A stretch of 64,000 nt of DNA from JACCXG01 sp963836735 (GTDB taxonomy: Bacteria > Acidobacteriota > Vicinamibacteria > Vicinamibacterales > 2-12-FULL-66-21). Shown here piece by piece: positions 53,657 to 62,050 of the stretch. Position 1 is the first letter of the stretch. The number at the start of each line of letters is the position of its first letter. The notes below the pieces were generated by a model. That model saw only the letters and a list, made by a program, of their open reading frames with translations. It did no database searches and had not been told where the DNA came from. The position numbers and the translations under genes were made by a program. The stretch is taken from the NCBI GenBank assembly GCA_963836735.1, contig CAWIKP010000025.1:620001-684000 (forward strand). The letters are read 5' to 3'.

Positions 53657-53812
53657 CGGTTCCGGGTTCCGGGTTCAGAGTGCCAGGGTTCGGTTCAGGT
53701 TCGGGGTTCGGTTCAGGGTTCAAGGTTCAGGGTTCTCGCCCTGACCGACCCCAACCCGGAACCCGGAACCCGGAACCGAACCCGGAACCCTGGCACTCTG
53801 AACCGGAACCCT
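53657..53812. repeat. heptad-arm palindrome, flavour G (GGTTCCG)
   Basis: The left arm (53657-53736) and right arm (53750-53812) are inverse runs of GGTTCCG/GGTTCAG/GGTTCGG units with a loop of about 13 bases. It lies 15 bases upstream of the TIGR00300 gene start, on the side facing ppc, and covers the 5' leader of that gene. Confidence 0.88.
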
Positions 53813-53818
53813 TTCTCC

Positions 53819-53843
53819 GGACACAATACTCTACCTATCTGAT
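53819..53843 (+). promoter_or_regulatory. promoter/operator-like block before ppc, copied from or to rrf2
   Basis: These 25 bases match the inverse of 52213-52237 at 24 positions (single A/G difference), beginning GGACACAATACTCTAC. In both places the block points outward, toward rrf2 on one side and ppc on the other, and starts just before the coding sequence. It is the half of the rrf2 palindrome that excludes the inner arm. It could be a shared promoter, a shared Rrf2 half-site, or simply flanking DNA duplicated with the repeat. Confidence 0.5.
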
Positions 53844-53881
53844 GGCGCGTTTTGACGATTGCGCAATCGGTTCACCCGACG

Positions 53882-56572
53882 ATGAGCAAAGATCCGCACA
53901 AACCGCTTCGAGACGACGTCCGGCTCCTCGGTGAGCTGCTGGGCGAAACGCTGCGCCGCGACGAGGGGATCGCGCTGTTCGACCGGGTCGAGCGCGTTCG
54001 GGCCCTCGCCAAGCTCACGCGCACCGGGACCGGCGACGACGACTTCGAAACGCTGGCCGCCGAGCTGAAGACGATGCCGGTAGAGGCCGCGCTGCCGGTG
54101 GCGCGAAGCTTCTCGCATTTCCTCAATCTCGCCAACATCGCCGAGCAGCACCACCGCGTCCGGCGGCGCCGGGAGATCGAGCGGGAGCCCGGCGGCCGTC
54201 CGCAGCAGGCGTCGATCGAGGAGGCCCTGCCGCGGCTCTTGCAGGCCGGTGTGTCGGGTGACGTGCTCTATGAGGCGGTCGGCCGGCTCCGCATCGAGCT
54301 GGTGATCACGGCCCACCCGACCGAGATCATGCGGCGCACGCTCCAGCACAAGTACAACCGCGTGGCCGACGCGCTGGCCGGACGCGATCGGGCGGACCTG
54401 ACGCCGCTCGAGCGCGAATCGCTGCAGCAGGCGATGCGCCGCGAGATTGCGGGGGCCTGGCACACGGAGGAAGTCCGCCGCGAACGGCCATCGCCGCTCG
54501 ATGAGGTCCGCTCGGGCATGGCGGTGTTCGAGGAAACGATCTGGAACGCGGTGCCGGAGTTCTGCCGCTCGCTCGATCGCACGCTGCGAGAGGTGACAGG
54601 CCGCGGCCTGCCGGTCGAGATCGCGCCAATCCGGTTCGGGTCGTGGATCGGCGGCGATCGCGACGGCAACCCTGCGGTCACCCCCGATGTCACGCGCCGG
54701 GCCGCGCTGATGTCGCGGTGGACGGCCCTCTCGCTCTACGCGCGCGAGATCGAGGCGCTTCGCTTCGAGCTGTCGATGACCCGGGCGAGCGAAGAGCTCC
54801 AGGCGCGGGCCGGCGGGACCTACGAACCCTACCGCTCGGTCCTGCGCGAGCTGCAGCGGCGGGTCGAGGCCAGCCTCCGGATCGCCGGGCAGGAGCTCGC
54901 CGGTGTGGGGACCGCACCGGAAGATCCGATGGCGCTCGGCGATGTCGAGGATCTCGCGGAGCCGTTGCGTCTCTGCGATCGGTCGCTGCGGTCGGTCGGC
55001 AACGATCTCATCGCCGACGGCCGGCTCTCGGACGTCCTGCGCCGCGTCGCGGCGTTCGGTCTTACGCTCGTCCGCCTCGACGTGCGGCAGGAAGCCTCGC
55101 GGCACACCGACGCGGTCGACGCGATTGCGCGGCATCTTGGGATGGGAAGCTACGGAGGCTGGCCGGAGGAGCGGCGCATCGACTTCCTCCTCAACCTGCT
55201 GACGCAGAATCGGCGACTGCCGATCGAGGGGCTGCAGGCCGACGCGCGCGTCACCGAGCTGCTCGACACGTTCCGGATGATCGCGGCGATTCCCCGTGAT
55301 TCTCTCGGCGCCTATGTCATCACCCAGGCAGGCCGGGCCTCGGATGTCCTCGCGGTCGAGCTGCTCCAGCGTGAGGCCGGCGTTCGTCATCCGCTGCGCG
55401 TGGTGCCTCTGTTCGAAACCGCGCGGGACCTTCGCGCGTCCGCGGACGTGATGAACGGATTGCTGTCCATTCCCTGGTATCGCACCCGCGTGATGCGCGA
55501 CGAGGGACGCCAGGAGGTGATGGTCGGCTATTCCGATTCGGCCAAGGAAATCGGCCGCCTGGCGGCCGCCTGGGAGCTCTACAAAGCCCAGGAGACGATC
55601 GTGGCGGTATGCCGCGATCACGACGTGCCCATCACCCTGTTTCACGGGCGCGGCGGCAGCGTGGGCCGCGGCGGCGGCCCGACCTATCTCGCCATTCAGT
55701 CACAGCCTCCCGGATCGGTCGACGGCACGCTTCGGGTCACCGAACAGGGCGAAATGATTCAGGCCAAGTTCGGCCTCCCGGGCATCGCCGTCCGCACGCT
55801 CGAGGTCTACGCGACGGCGACCCTGGAAGCCACGCTGTCGAAGCCGCGCATGGTCGATCCGCAGTGGCGCGCGGCAATGGAACGCGTGGCGGCGGCGGCA
55901 CGAACCGGCTTCCGCCGCACGGTGTATGAGGATGCCCGATTCCTGCGCTACTTCAGCGCGGCAACGCCGGAAGGCGAGCTCGATGCGCTCCACATCGGCA
56001 GCCGCCCGGCCCGGCGCACCGCCGACGGCGGGCTGCAGACGCTTCGCGCCATTCCCTGGCAGTTCGCCTGGACCCAGACCCGGCTCCTGCTGGCGTCGTG
56101 GCTCGGCGTCGACGAGATGCTCGGCCCGGGCGTGTCCGAGGCGGACCGGGAGATCTGCCGTCAGATGTATCGCGAGTGGCCGTTCTTCCGTTCGACCATC
56201 GACCTGATGGAAATGGCGCTGGCCAAGGCCGACACCGGGATTGCCGCCCACTACGACCGATACCTGGTCGGTCCCGACCTTCACGACTTCGGCCGCGAGC
56301 TCCGGGCACGGCTCACCCGCGCCGCCAACGCCGTGCTCGAGATCACCGGCCACACGCGACTGCTCGAAGAGAATCCGGTGCTGCGGCGCTCGATCGACGT
56401 GCGCAACCCGTATGTCGACCCGATCAACATCATCCAGGTCGAGCTGCTGCGCCGGCTCCGCCAGATGGGATCGAAGGCTGCGGATTCGGACGATCCGGAT
56501 GTCGTTCAGCTGCGACGGGCCCTGCTGGTCACGATCAACGGGGTGGCCGCGGGGATGAGGAATACTGGATAA
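53882..56572 (+). CDS. ppc: phosphoenolpyruvate carboxylase
   Basis: A complete enzyme of 896 residues from ATG 53882 (a TTG at 53852 would add ten). It adds bicarbonate to PEP to make oxaloacetate, an anaplerotic reaction. Catalytic landmarks are all present: VITAHPTEIMRRTLQHK (active-site His), GSWIGGDRDGNPAVTPDV, VMVGYSDSAKEIGRLAAAWE, LFHGRGGSVGRGGGPTYLAI, LHIGSRPARR and the C-terminal signature INGVAAGMRNTG. No frameshift. Unlinked to neighbours by function, though oxaloacetate and 2-oxoglutarate supply feeds glutamate synthesis. Confidence 0.96.
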   Translation: MSKDPHKPLRDDVRLLGELLGETLRRDEGIALFDRVERVRALAKLTRTGTGDDDFETLAAELKTMPVEAALPVARSFSHFLNLANIAEQHHRVRRRREIEREPGGRPQQASIEEALPRLLQAGVSGDVLYEAVGRLRIELVITAHPTEIMRRTLQHKYNRVADALAGRDRADLTPLERESLQQAMRREIAGAWHTEEVRRERPSPLDEVRSGMAVFEETIWNAVPEFCRSLDRTLREVTGRGLPVEIAPIRFGSWIGGDRDGNPAVTPDVTRRAALMSRWTALSLYAREIEALRFELSMTRASEELQARAGGTYEPYRSVLRELQRRVEASLRIAGQELAGVGTAPEDPMALGDVEDLAEPLRLCDRSLRSVGNDLIADGRLSDVLRRVAAFGLTLVRLDVRQEASRHTDAVDAIARHLGMGSYGGWPEERRIDFLLNLLTQNRRLPIEGLQADARVTELLDTFRMIAAIPRDSLGAYVITQAGRASDVLAVELLQREAGVRHPLRVVPLFETARDLRASADVMNGLLSIPWYRTRVMRDEGRQEVMVGYSDSAKEIGRLAAAWELYKAQETIVAVCRDHDVPITLFHGRGGSVGRGGGPTYLAIQSQPPGSVDGTLRVTEQGEMIQAKFGLPGIAVRTLEVYATATLEATLSKPRMVDPQWRAAMERVAAAARTGFRRTVYEDARFLRYFSAATPEGELDALHIGSRPARRTADGGLQTLRAIPWQFAWTQTRLLLASWLGVDEMLGPGVSEADREICRQMYREWPFFRSTIDLMEMALAKADTGIAAHYDRYLVGPDLHDFGRELRARLTRAANAVLEITGHTRLLEENPVLRRSIDVRNPYVDPINIIQVELLRRLRQMGSKAADSDDPDVVQLRRALLVTINGVAAGMRNTG

Positions 56573-56697
56573 ATCCCAAGCTCCAAGTTCCAAATCCCAA
56601 CCACTCCCAAAGCGCCAAATCCACAAGTGGCAGTTGCGGAACCTGGAGTTGCTAGTGGTTGGGCTTTGGGATTTGGGGATTTGGAGCTTGGGATTTG
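56571..56697. repeat. heptad-arm palindrome, flavour A, after ppc
   Basis: The left arm (56571-56623; AAATCCC, AAGCTCC, AAGTTCC units) starts one base inside the ppc stop codon region. The right arm (56640-56697) is inverse. Its last bases form the -35 element TTGACA of the cysDNH promoter candidate (56695-56700), so the palindrome directly abuts a regulatory region. Confidence 0.87.
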
Positions 56698-56726
56698 ACA
56701 CGCTGTCCCCTCTCATGTGCTACGTT
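56695..56726 (+). promoter_or_regulatory. promoter candidate for the cysDNH leader
   Basis: TTGACA at 56695-56700 is a perfect -35 consensus. TGC-TACGTT at 56718-56726 is an extended -10 of moderate quality (3 of 6 plus TG). The 20-base spacing is long. Transcription would then begin near 56733, just before the ATG at 56739 of the cysteine-rich leader peptide, giving a nearly leaderless message. Confidence 0.45.
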
Positions 56727-56825
56727 GCTTTTCTGACCATGTCTTCCCTCACCCGCTGTTGTTGCCCGTGCGCAGCCGCATCGACCTGTCGATGCTCCTG
56801 TAGCATGCCGGCGACTGGCCGGTGA
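56715..56825 (+). CDS. cysteine-rich leader peptide of the cysDNH operon
   Basis: A 36-residue frame from 56715, or 28 residues from the inner ATG at 56739, which fits the promoter candidate better. From the inner start it reads MSSLTRCCCPCAAAS, then TCRCSCSMPATGR, with seven Cys including three in a row. It ends 117 bases before cysD. The spacer can pair GAGAGG (56826 region) with CCTCTC (56871 region), but a clear U-rich terminator is not visible. Poly-cysteine leader peptides that attenuate sulfur genes are known in mycobacteria. Here the same logic is seen upstream of a sulfate-reduction operon. Confidence 0.6.
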   Translation: MCYVAFLTMSSLTRCCCPCAAASTCRCSCSMPATGR

Positions 56826-56942
56826 GAGGCCTCGAGAACCAACCCGAATAGTCAGAGCACATCCGGTTTCCTCTCCCCGACAGATCGCGCGGCTCCACAG
56901 TTGCCCGATGTCTGGCCGTCGCAATTTGAAGGGATACCGTAG

Positions 56943-57933
56943 ATGTCCGTCCACGCTCAGCTCCAGTCGTCTGATCTCGGCGTTGCGCCGTCGCTGCCCC
57001 GGGTGACCGAAAGCACCGGCGCGCTGTCGACGCCGCGCTTCGATCATCTGCGGGCGCTCGAGGCCGAGAGCATTCACATCCTGCGCGAGGTGGTGGCCGA
57101 GTTCGAACGGCCGGTGATGCTGTATTCCATCGGCAAGGATTCATCCGTGCTGCTGCGCCTCGCGCAGAAGGCGTTCTATCCCGGATCCATCCCGTTCCCG
57201 CTGCTGCACATCGACACCGGCTACAAATTCGCGGAGATGATCCGGTTCCGGGACTGGTATGCGGCAGAGGTCGGCGCCCGGCTGATCGTTCATACCAACC
57301 AGGAGGCACTCGACGAGGGCACGCAGCCGTTCGCCGTGGGCACGCAGCGGTGCTGCTCGCTGCTCAAGACCAAGTCGCTGCTCGACGGCCTGCAGGCCGG
57401 CAACTTCGACGCCGCCTTCGGCGGCGCGCGGCGTGACGAGGAGCGATCGCGGGCGAAGGAGCGGGTCTTCTCGCTGCGCAACACCAAGGGTCAGTGGGAT
57501 CCGAAGCGGCAACGTCCCGAGCTCTGGCACCTGCTCAACAGCCGTGTCGCGCCGGGTGAGAGCGTGCGCGTGTTCCCGCTGTCGAACTGGACCGAGCTCG
57601 ACGTCTGGCACTACATCCTGGTCGAGAACATCCCGGTGGTGCCGCTCTACTTTGCCCAAGGAGCGGGAGGTCATCGTACGCGGGAGCTCGCTGATTGTCC
57701 CGGAACAGCCCTTCGTCCCGCTGCTCCCGAACGAACGGCCGCAGCGCGTGATGTGCCGGATGCGGTCGCTCGGGTGCTCTCCCTGCACCGGCGCGGTCCG
57801 GTCCACGGCCGACACGATTCCCAAGATCATCGAGGAGCTGGTCGCCGCCCGTCATTCCGAGCGCCAGCTGCGCGTCATCGACCACGATCAGGACGGATCG
57901 ATGGAGATGAAGAAGCGGGAAGGCTATTTCTGA
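56943..57933 (+). CDS. cysD: sulfate adenylyltransferase subunit 2, CysD (frameshift near 57658)
   Basis: The ATP-sulfurylase catalytic subunit that makes adenosine 5'-phosphosulfate. It starts MSVHAQLQSSDLGVAPSLPR. The PP-loop is MLYSIGKDSSVLLRLAQKAF, then PLLHIDTGYKFAEMIRFRDW and FDAAFGGARRDEERSRAKER. One base is gained or lost near 57658 (after VVPLYFA), and the true end is KEREVIVRGSSLIVPEQPF, MCRMRSLGCSPCTGAV and MKKREGYF at 57933. Without this correction the frame reads straight into cysN, giving a false fusion. The stop overlaps the cysN start (TGATG). Confidence 0.93.
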
Positions 57934-59234
57934 TGTCGACGCTCCTGCGCCTCTGCACGGCCGGCAGCGTCGACGACGGGAAGAGCACCCTGATCGGCCG
58001 GCTGCTGTACGAAGCCCGCGCGGTGTACGAGGACCAGCTGTCGTCGGTGAAGGCCGCCTCCCGCAACCGCGGCGCAGGTCCGATCGACTTCTCGCTGTTC
58101 ACCGACGGGCTGAAGGCGGAGCGTGAACAGGGCATCACCATCGACGTGGCCTACCGGTATTTCGCGACCGCGCGCCGGAAGTTCATCCTCGCCGACACCC
58201 CCGGACACGAGCAGTACACGCGCAACATGGCGACCGGCGCGTCGACCGCGGACCTGGCCATCCTGCTCATCGACGCACGCCACGGCGTGCGCGAACAGAC
58301 GCGGCGCCACGCCCGGATCGCCCGGCTGCTCGGCATCTCCCACCTCGTGCTCGCCGTCAACAAGATGGATCTCGTTGGATTCGATCGCAGCGTTTTCGAG
58401 TCCATCCGCGACAGCTTCTCGGAGCTCGCGGCCGGGGCGGAGCTGCACGCGATTCCGCTGAGCGCCCTGAATGGCGACAACGTCGTCGAGCGCAGCACGG
58501 AAACGCCCTGGTTCACCGGCGTGCCGCTGCTCGAGTATCTCGAGACCGTGGCCGTCGACCGGGAAGTCTCCGGCCAGCCGTTCCGCTTCCCGGTTCAGCT
58601 CGTGCTGCGCCCGAGCCATGACTTCCGCGGGTACGCGGGACAGATCGCCTCGGGGACGATCCGTCCGGGCGACCACATCCTCGTGTCGCCTTCCGGCCGC
58701 CAGACCCGGGTCAAGCGCATCGTGACCTGGGACGGTGACCTGCCGGTCGCGCAGGCGCCGATGTCGGTCACGCTCACGCTCGAAGACGAAGTCGACGTGA
58801 GCCGTGGCGACGTGCTGTCGGCGACGCCGCTGCATGCGGCCCGCCACCTGGAAGCCAATGTCGTGTGGATGGATGAACGGCCACTGGATCCGGGACGCGT
58901 CTATCTGCTCAAGCATGCCGCGCGCACCGTCAGCGCGGAGCTGGACACGCGTTTGAACCTGAACGACATCGGGCTGGTGACCGTGACCGCCGCGCGGCCA
59001 CTGGTGTTCGATGCTTACGAAGAGAATCGCACGACCGGCAGCTTCATCGTGATCGACCCGGCCACCAATTCGACTGCCGGCGCCGGCATGATCGTCCGCG
59101 CGCTCGATGAAGTATCGACCGCAACGCAAAACCTGGCCGCCGCCGAGCGGCTGTCGCGCGCCGCGCGATCGGCCCCGTCCGAGGAAGCGGCGATCGATGC
59201 GGTGCGGCGGCTGCTCGAGGAGATCCTGGCATGA
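57933..59234 (+). CDS. cysN: sulfate adenylyltransferase subunit 1, CysN
   Basis: A complete 433-residue GTPase subunit that drives the ATP-sulfurylase reaction. It starts MSTLLRLCTAGSVDDGKSTL, with the G1 P-loop GSVDDGKST, switch II DTPGHEQYTRNM and G4 NKMD. The elongation-factor-like domains II-III follow (HILVSPSGRQTRVKRIVTWD). There is no C-terminal APS-kinase (CysC) domain: the protein ends at RRLLEEILA. The end overlaps the cysH start by 4 bases (ATGA). Confidence 0.94.
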   Translation: MSTLLRLCTAGSVDDGKSTLIGRLLYEARAVYEDQLSSVKAASRNRGAGPIDFSLFTDGLKAEREQGITIDVAYRYFATARRKFILADTPGHEQYTRNMATGASTADLAILLIDARHGVREQTRRHARIARLLGISHLVLAVNKMDLVGFDRSVFESIRDSFSELAAGAELHAIPLSALNGDNVVERSTETPWFTGVPLLEYLETVAVDREVSGQPFRFPVQLVLRPSHDFRGYAGQIASGTIRPGDHILVSPSGRQTRVKRIVTWDGDLPVAQAPMSVTLTLEDEVDVSRGDVLSATPLHAARHLEANVVWMDERPLDPGRVYLLKHAARTVSAELDTRLNLNDIGLVTVTAARPLVFDAYEENRTTGSFIVIDPATNSTAGAGMIVRALDEVSTATQNLAAAERLSRAARSAPSEEAAIDAVRRLLEEILA

Positions 59235-59863
59235 TCGAGATTCCCGCGGTCGTCGCTCGCGAGCTCGAGGCGGGAGGGCTGCCGTGCGTGACGTCGAGCT
59301 TCCAGGCCGAATGCGTGGTCCTGGTGCACATGCTCCAGCAGATCCGGCCCGGTCTGCCGGTGCTCTTCCTCGATACGTTCCATCACTTCGCCGACACCTA
59401 CGCGTACCGCGACGAGATCGCAAAGCGGTGGAATCTCAACGTCGTCAATCTGAAGGCGGATGAACCGCAGGTCGGGCTGTGGCAGCAGAGCACGCAGGCC
59501 TGCTGCGGCCGCCACAAGGTCGAGCCGCTGTTCCGCGCGCTCCAGGACTACGACGTCTGGTTTACCGGACTGCGGCGCGATCAGTCGCCGAGCCGCGCGA
59601 ACCTGCAGGAGGTCGAGCCCTTCGCCCTGCCGACCGGAAAGGCGCTGCGCAAGGTGAGCCCGCTCGCGACGTGGACGACGAAGGATGTCTGGACCTACGC
59701 CAGGGAGCACGACATTCCCCTGTTGCCGCTCTACGCGCAGGGCTACACCAGCATCGGCTGCGAGCCGTGCACGTCGCTGCCGCTGGATCCTTCGAACGAT
59801 CGATCTGGACGGTGGGGCGGTCAGAAGCTGGAGTGCGGAATTCACATCCAGGCGGTGAAATAG
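59231..59863 (+). CDS. cysH: APS-type adenylylsulfate reductase CysH
   Basis: A complete 210-residue reductase giving sulfite. The paired cysteines Cys91-Cys92 (QACCGRHK) and Cys177/Cys180 (GCEPCT) are the 4Fe-4S ligands of the APS-reducing type. The catalytic Cys202 lies in KLECGIH near the end. PAPS reductases lack the iron-sulfur cysteines, so this enzyme should use APS directly; this fits the missing APS kinase. Substrate-binding stretches are LPVLFLDTFHHFADTYAYRD and WFTGLRRDQSPSRANL. The start overlaps cysN. Confidence 0.94.
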   Translation: MIEIPAVVARELEAGGLPCVTSSFQAECVVLVHMLQQIRPGLPVLFLDTFHHFADTYAYRDEIAKRWNLNVVNLKADEPQVGLWQQSTQACCGRHKVEPLFRALQDYDVWFTGLRRDQSPSRANLQEVEPFALPTGKALRKVSPLATWTTKDVWTYAREHDIPLLPLYAQGYTSIGCEPCTSLPLDPSNDRSGRWGGQKLECGIHIQAVK

Positions 59864-59881
59864 TTTCGCAGGCTGGAGGAT

Positions 59882-60849
59882 CTACTCCGCGGACGGCTCG
59901 TCGCTCTTCTCGACGCTCGAGGCCGTCTTCCCACGTGACGGGGGACCGGGAGAAAGCTTCAACTTCGGACGCACCTTCTCGAGCGTCCGCATCAGCTCCT
60001 GCACGGCGCGTGGCACGCGATTCAGCCGGAGGTGCACCCAGCCCGTTTCCCGCACCAGCTGCTGCCCGGCAATGCGGGCGCAGAACAGCTGGCCCGGTTC
60101 GCACCTCCCTGGCGACCGCCTGATACGGAATGATCGCGACGCCCATCCCGACCATCACCAGCGCTTTCATGATCTCGACGTTCTCGGTCTCGGTGACGAC
60201 CTTCGGCGCGATCTGCTCCTTCGCGAAGAACGCCTCGATGGTCCTGCGGCTGTTCGATCCCGCTTCGAACAGCACGAACGGCTGACCGATCAGGTCGCGC
60301 GGGGCGACCTGGCGCTTCTTCGGCGAGCGGATGCGTCGGCGCGGTCACGAGCAGCAGTTCTTCGCGCATGACCGGGACGGAGACGAGGTTCGGATCGTCG
60401 ATCGGCAGCGTCAGCAATCCCAGATCGGCATTGCCGGTCCGCAATTGCCGGATCAGGCGCGGAGTCGCGCCTGGCGTGAGCTTCACGTCGACCTGCGGAT
60501 GTTCCTTGCGGAAGGCCTTGAGCAGCGGCGGAAACACGTAGAGGCACACGGTCATGCCGCCGACCAGGCGGACGGTGCCGCTGACGTTGCGCTGGTTGTC
60601 GAGAATGCTGGCGCGGGTGCGCTCGAGATCCTCGAACATGCGCTCGCTGAGGCCGAGCAGCGTCGTGCCCGCCGGAGTGATCCGGATCTTGCGGCCGAGC
60701 CTGAGGAACAGCTGCTCCTTCAACTCCTCCTCGAGCAGCAGGATCTGGCGGCTGACGGCCGACTGCGAGAGGTGCAGCTGCTGTCCCGCGCTGGTGAACG
60801 ATCCCGTCTGCGCGACCGCGCGCAGTATCTCGAGCTGTCTGAGGTCCAC
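59882..60849 (-). CDS. LysR-family transcriptional regulator (frameshifted)
   Basis: About 320 residues. It starts with GTG at 60849 (MDLRQLEILRAVAQTGSFTS); GGGGGGAA lies just upstream. The N-terminal winged HTH is AGQQLHLSQSAVSRQILLLE. The effector domain spans TVRLVGGMTVCLYVFPPLLK, GNADLGLLTLPIDDPNLVSV and (frame change near 60305) PFVLFEAGSNSRRTIEAFFA, then VMVGMGVAIIPYQAVAREV. A further change near 60090 gives the tail VHLRLNRVPRAVQELMRTL. It is convergent with cysH, so a CysB-like role is possible but the effector cannot be read from sequence. Confidence 0.88.
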
Positions 60850-61114
60850 GCGTTCCCCCCGTCCCGTCGCTATTCTGGCGTCTGTGGGGCAGGCCGGCAA
60901 TGCCCAATTTCGAAGGCCACCAGGCCTGATCGGACTGATTTGTAGGATTTACTGAAATGTGACCGCACGGCGCGGGCGCCGGATTCCCGAAAAACGCTGG
61001 ATTCTTTCAGCGATCCGCGGTCCCTGCCGTGGCTGTGCCGCCATGGCGCCCGGCTTGCTCTGTTCATCGGCGCCGCGCGCGCATTGTGGCGTGCGCGGTT
61101 CAGGAGTCCCGCCG

Positions 61115-61831
61115 GTGACCACCATCGTCGTGCACGCGTCCGTTCTTTTCATCTTGATCTTCCTCTCGTCGGCGTGGTCGCCCGCGCCGGCGTTCGCGCA
61201 ACAGCCCGACGCGCGGCCCGGCCCGCAGCGCGCCGCGCCCGTTTCGCAACCACTCCCTGTCAACATCCGCGTCGACGATGTGCTCCAGCCGCTGGTGTCG
61301 GCGCTGCTCGCCAAATCGGAAACCCTCCGCCGGCAGTGGGAGATCATCACGGCCTCACGTCTCATCCGGGTAACCGTGGTGTCGCGTATGGGTATGCAGG
61401 ACACGGGATCCACGCGTGCCCGCACCGAAGTCTCGCGGTACGCGTACGGAGCGATCCGCGCCACGATCGAGATTCCGAGCGGCACCGATGTGACCGAGCT
61501 CCTGCCGCACGAGCTCGAACATGTCATCGAACAGCTCGAAGGCCTCGATCTTCGAGCGCTGGCGCAGCAGCGCGCGCGGGGCGTGGTCGAGGTCCGGAAG
61601 GGCGTCTTCGAGACCGCGCGGGCGCGGGCAGCAGGTCTGCAGGTCTACCGGGAGGTGTACGACCGGGCCGACGCCGCGGCCGCGGCCGCGTTCAGTGACG
61701 GCCCCACGGCCTCGGGCGTACCGGGCACTCTTTCCGCGGCCAAAACCGGCCCAAAACCCCACGAAGCGCGGCCAAATCGGCGCCCGGCCACCGCGCTGGA
61801 GCCGGGAGCCCATCTTCATAAGCGTTGGTAA
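61115..61831 (+). CDS. secreted protein with HExxH-type motif (putative metallopeptidase-like)
   Basis: A complete 238-residue protein. The GTG at 61115 is chosen because AGGAG lies 8 bases upstream and a signal peptide follows directly (TTIVVHASVLFILIFLSSAW, ending near AFAQ). The central motif LLPHELEHVIEQLEGLDL contains H-E-x-E-H, a possible zinc site of the HExxH type, preceded by AYGAIRATIEIPSGTD. The C-terminal 60 residues are Ala/Pro/Arg-rich and look unstructured. I do not recognise the family. The upstream 265 bases (60850-61114) between it and the LysR gene show nothing else. Confidence 0.7.
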   Translation: MTTIVVHASVLFILIFLSSAWSPAPAFAQQPDARPGPQRAAPVSQPLPVNIRVDDVLQPLVSALLAKSETLRRQWEIITASRLIRVTVVSRMGMQDTGSTRARTEVSRYAYGAIRATIEIPSGTDVTELLPHELEHVIEQLEGLDLRALAQQRARGVVEVRKGVFETARARAAGLQVYREVYDRADAAAAAAFSDGPTASGVPGTLSAAKTGPKPHEARPNRRPATALEPGAHLHKRW

Positions 61832-61854
61832 TCGAATCCGCCGGATAATTGTAT

Positions 61855-61883
61855 TTGCTTATTCCCGCCGGGTTGACCATACT
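61855..61883 (+). promoter_or_regulatory. promoter candidate for the ilv operon
   Basis: TTGCTT (61855-61860) and CATACT (61878-61883) are separated by 17 bases, each matching the sigma-70 consensus at 4 of 6 positions. Transcription would begin near 61890, the first base of a GTG that opens the Leu/Val-rich leader frame, so the leader would be translated without a 5' leader. Confidence 0.45.
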
Positions 61884-61889
61884 CCTAGT

Positions 61890-61967
61890 GTGCCTGTCCG
61901 GCTGAACGACCGCCTGGTCACCCTTCGCGTCCCGCTCGGCGTCGTACGCCGGGCGAACTGCGGGTGA
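61890..61967 (+). CDS. Leu/Val-rich leader peptide of the ilv operon
   Basis: A 25-residue frame from GTG 61890: MPVRLNDRLVTLRVPLG then VVRRANCG. Nine residues are Leu or Val. It ends 28 bases before a strong intrinsic terminator and 83 bases before ilvD, which makes valine and isoleucine precursors. This is the layout of ilv/leu attenuators. The codon bias toward branched-chain residues, the terminator and the gene order support it. The exact start is inferred from the promoter candidate. A short alternative frame from GTG 61888 (MCLSG) is less convincing. Confidence 0.5.
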   Translation: MPVRLNDRLVTLRVPLGVVRRANCG

Positions 61968-61995
61968 CGAGCCAAGCCAGACACTGAAGCGTGCG

Positions 61996-62034
61996 CGGCC
62001 GTTACCCGACAACGGGGACGGCCGTTTTTGTTTT
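61996..62034 (+). terminator. intrinsic terminator (attenuator) upstream of ilvD
   Basis: CGGCCGT (61996-62002) pairs with ACGGCCG (62018-62024). CCCG (62005-62008) pairs with CGGG (62013-62016) inside. It is followed at once by TTTTTGTTTT (62025-62034). This is a textbook intrinsic terminator, yet it lies 17 bases before the start of ilvD and not after a gene, so it must be bypassed for ilvD to be expressed. Confidence 0.8.
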
Positions 62035-62050
62035 CAGGAGCCAGTTTCAC

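Noticed and set aside
56943..59234. A single continuous frame reading as a CysD-CysN fusion of 763 residues
   Set aside because: The middle part (about 57658-57930) is nonsense in this frame, while the correct CysD C-terminus is in another frame and ends in a TGA overlapping the cysN start. A frameshift explains it better than a fusion.
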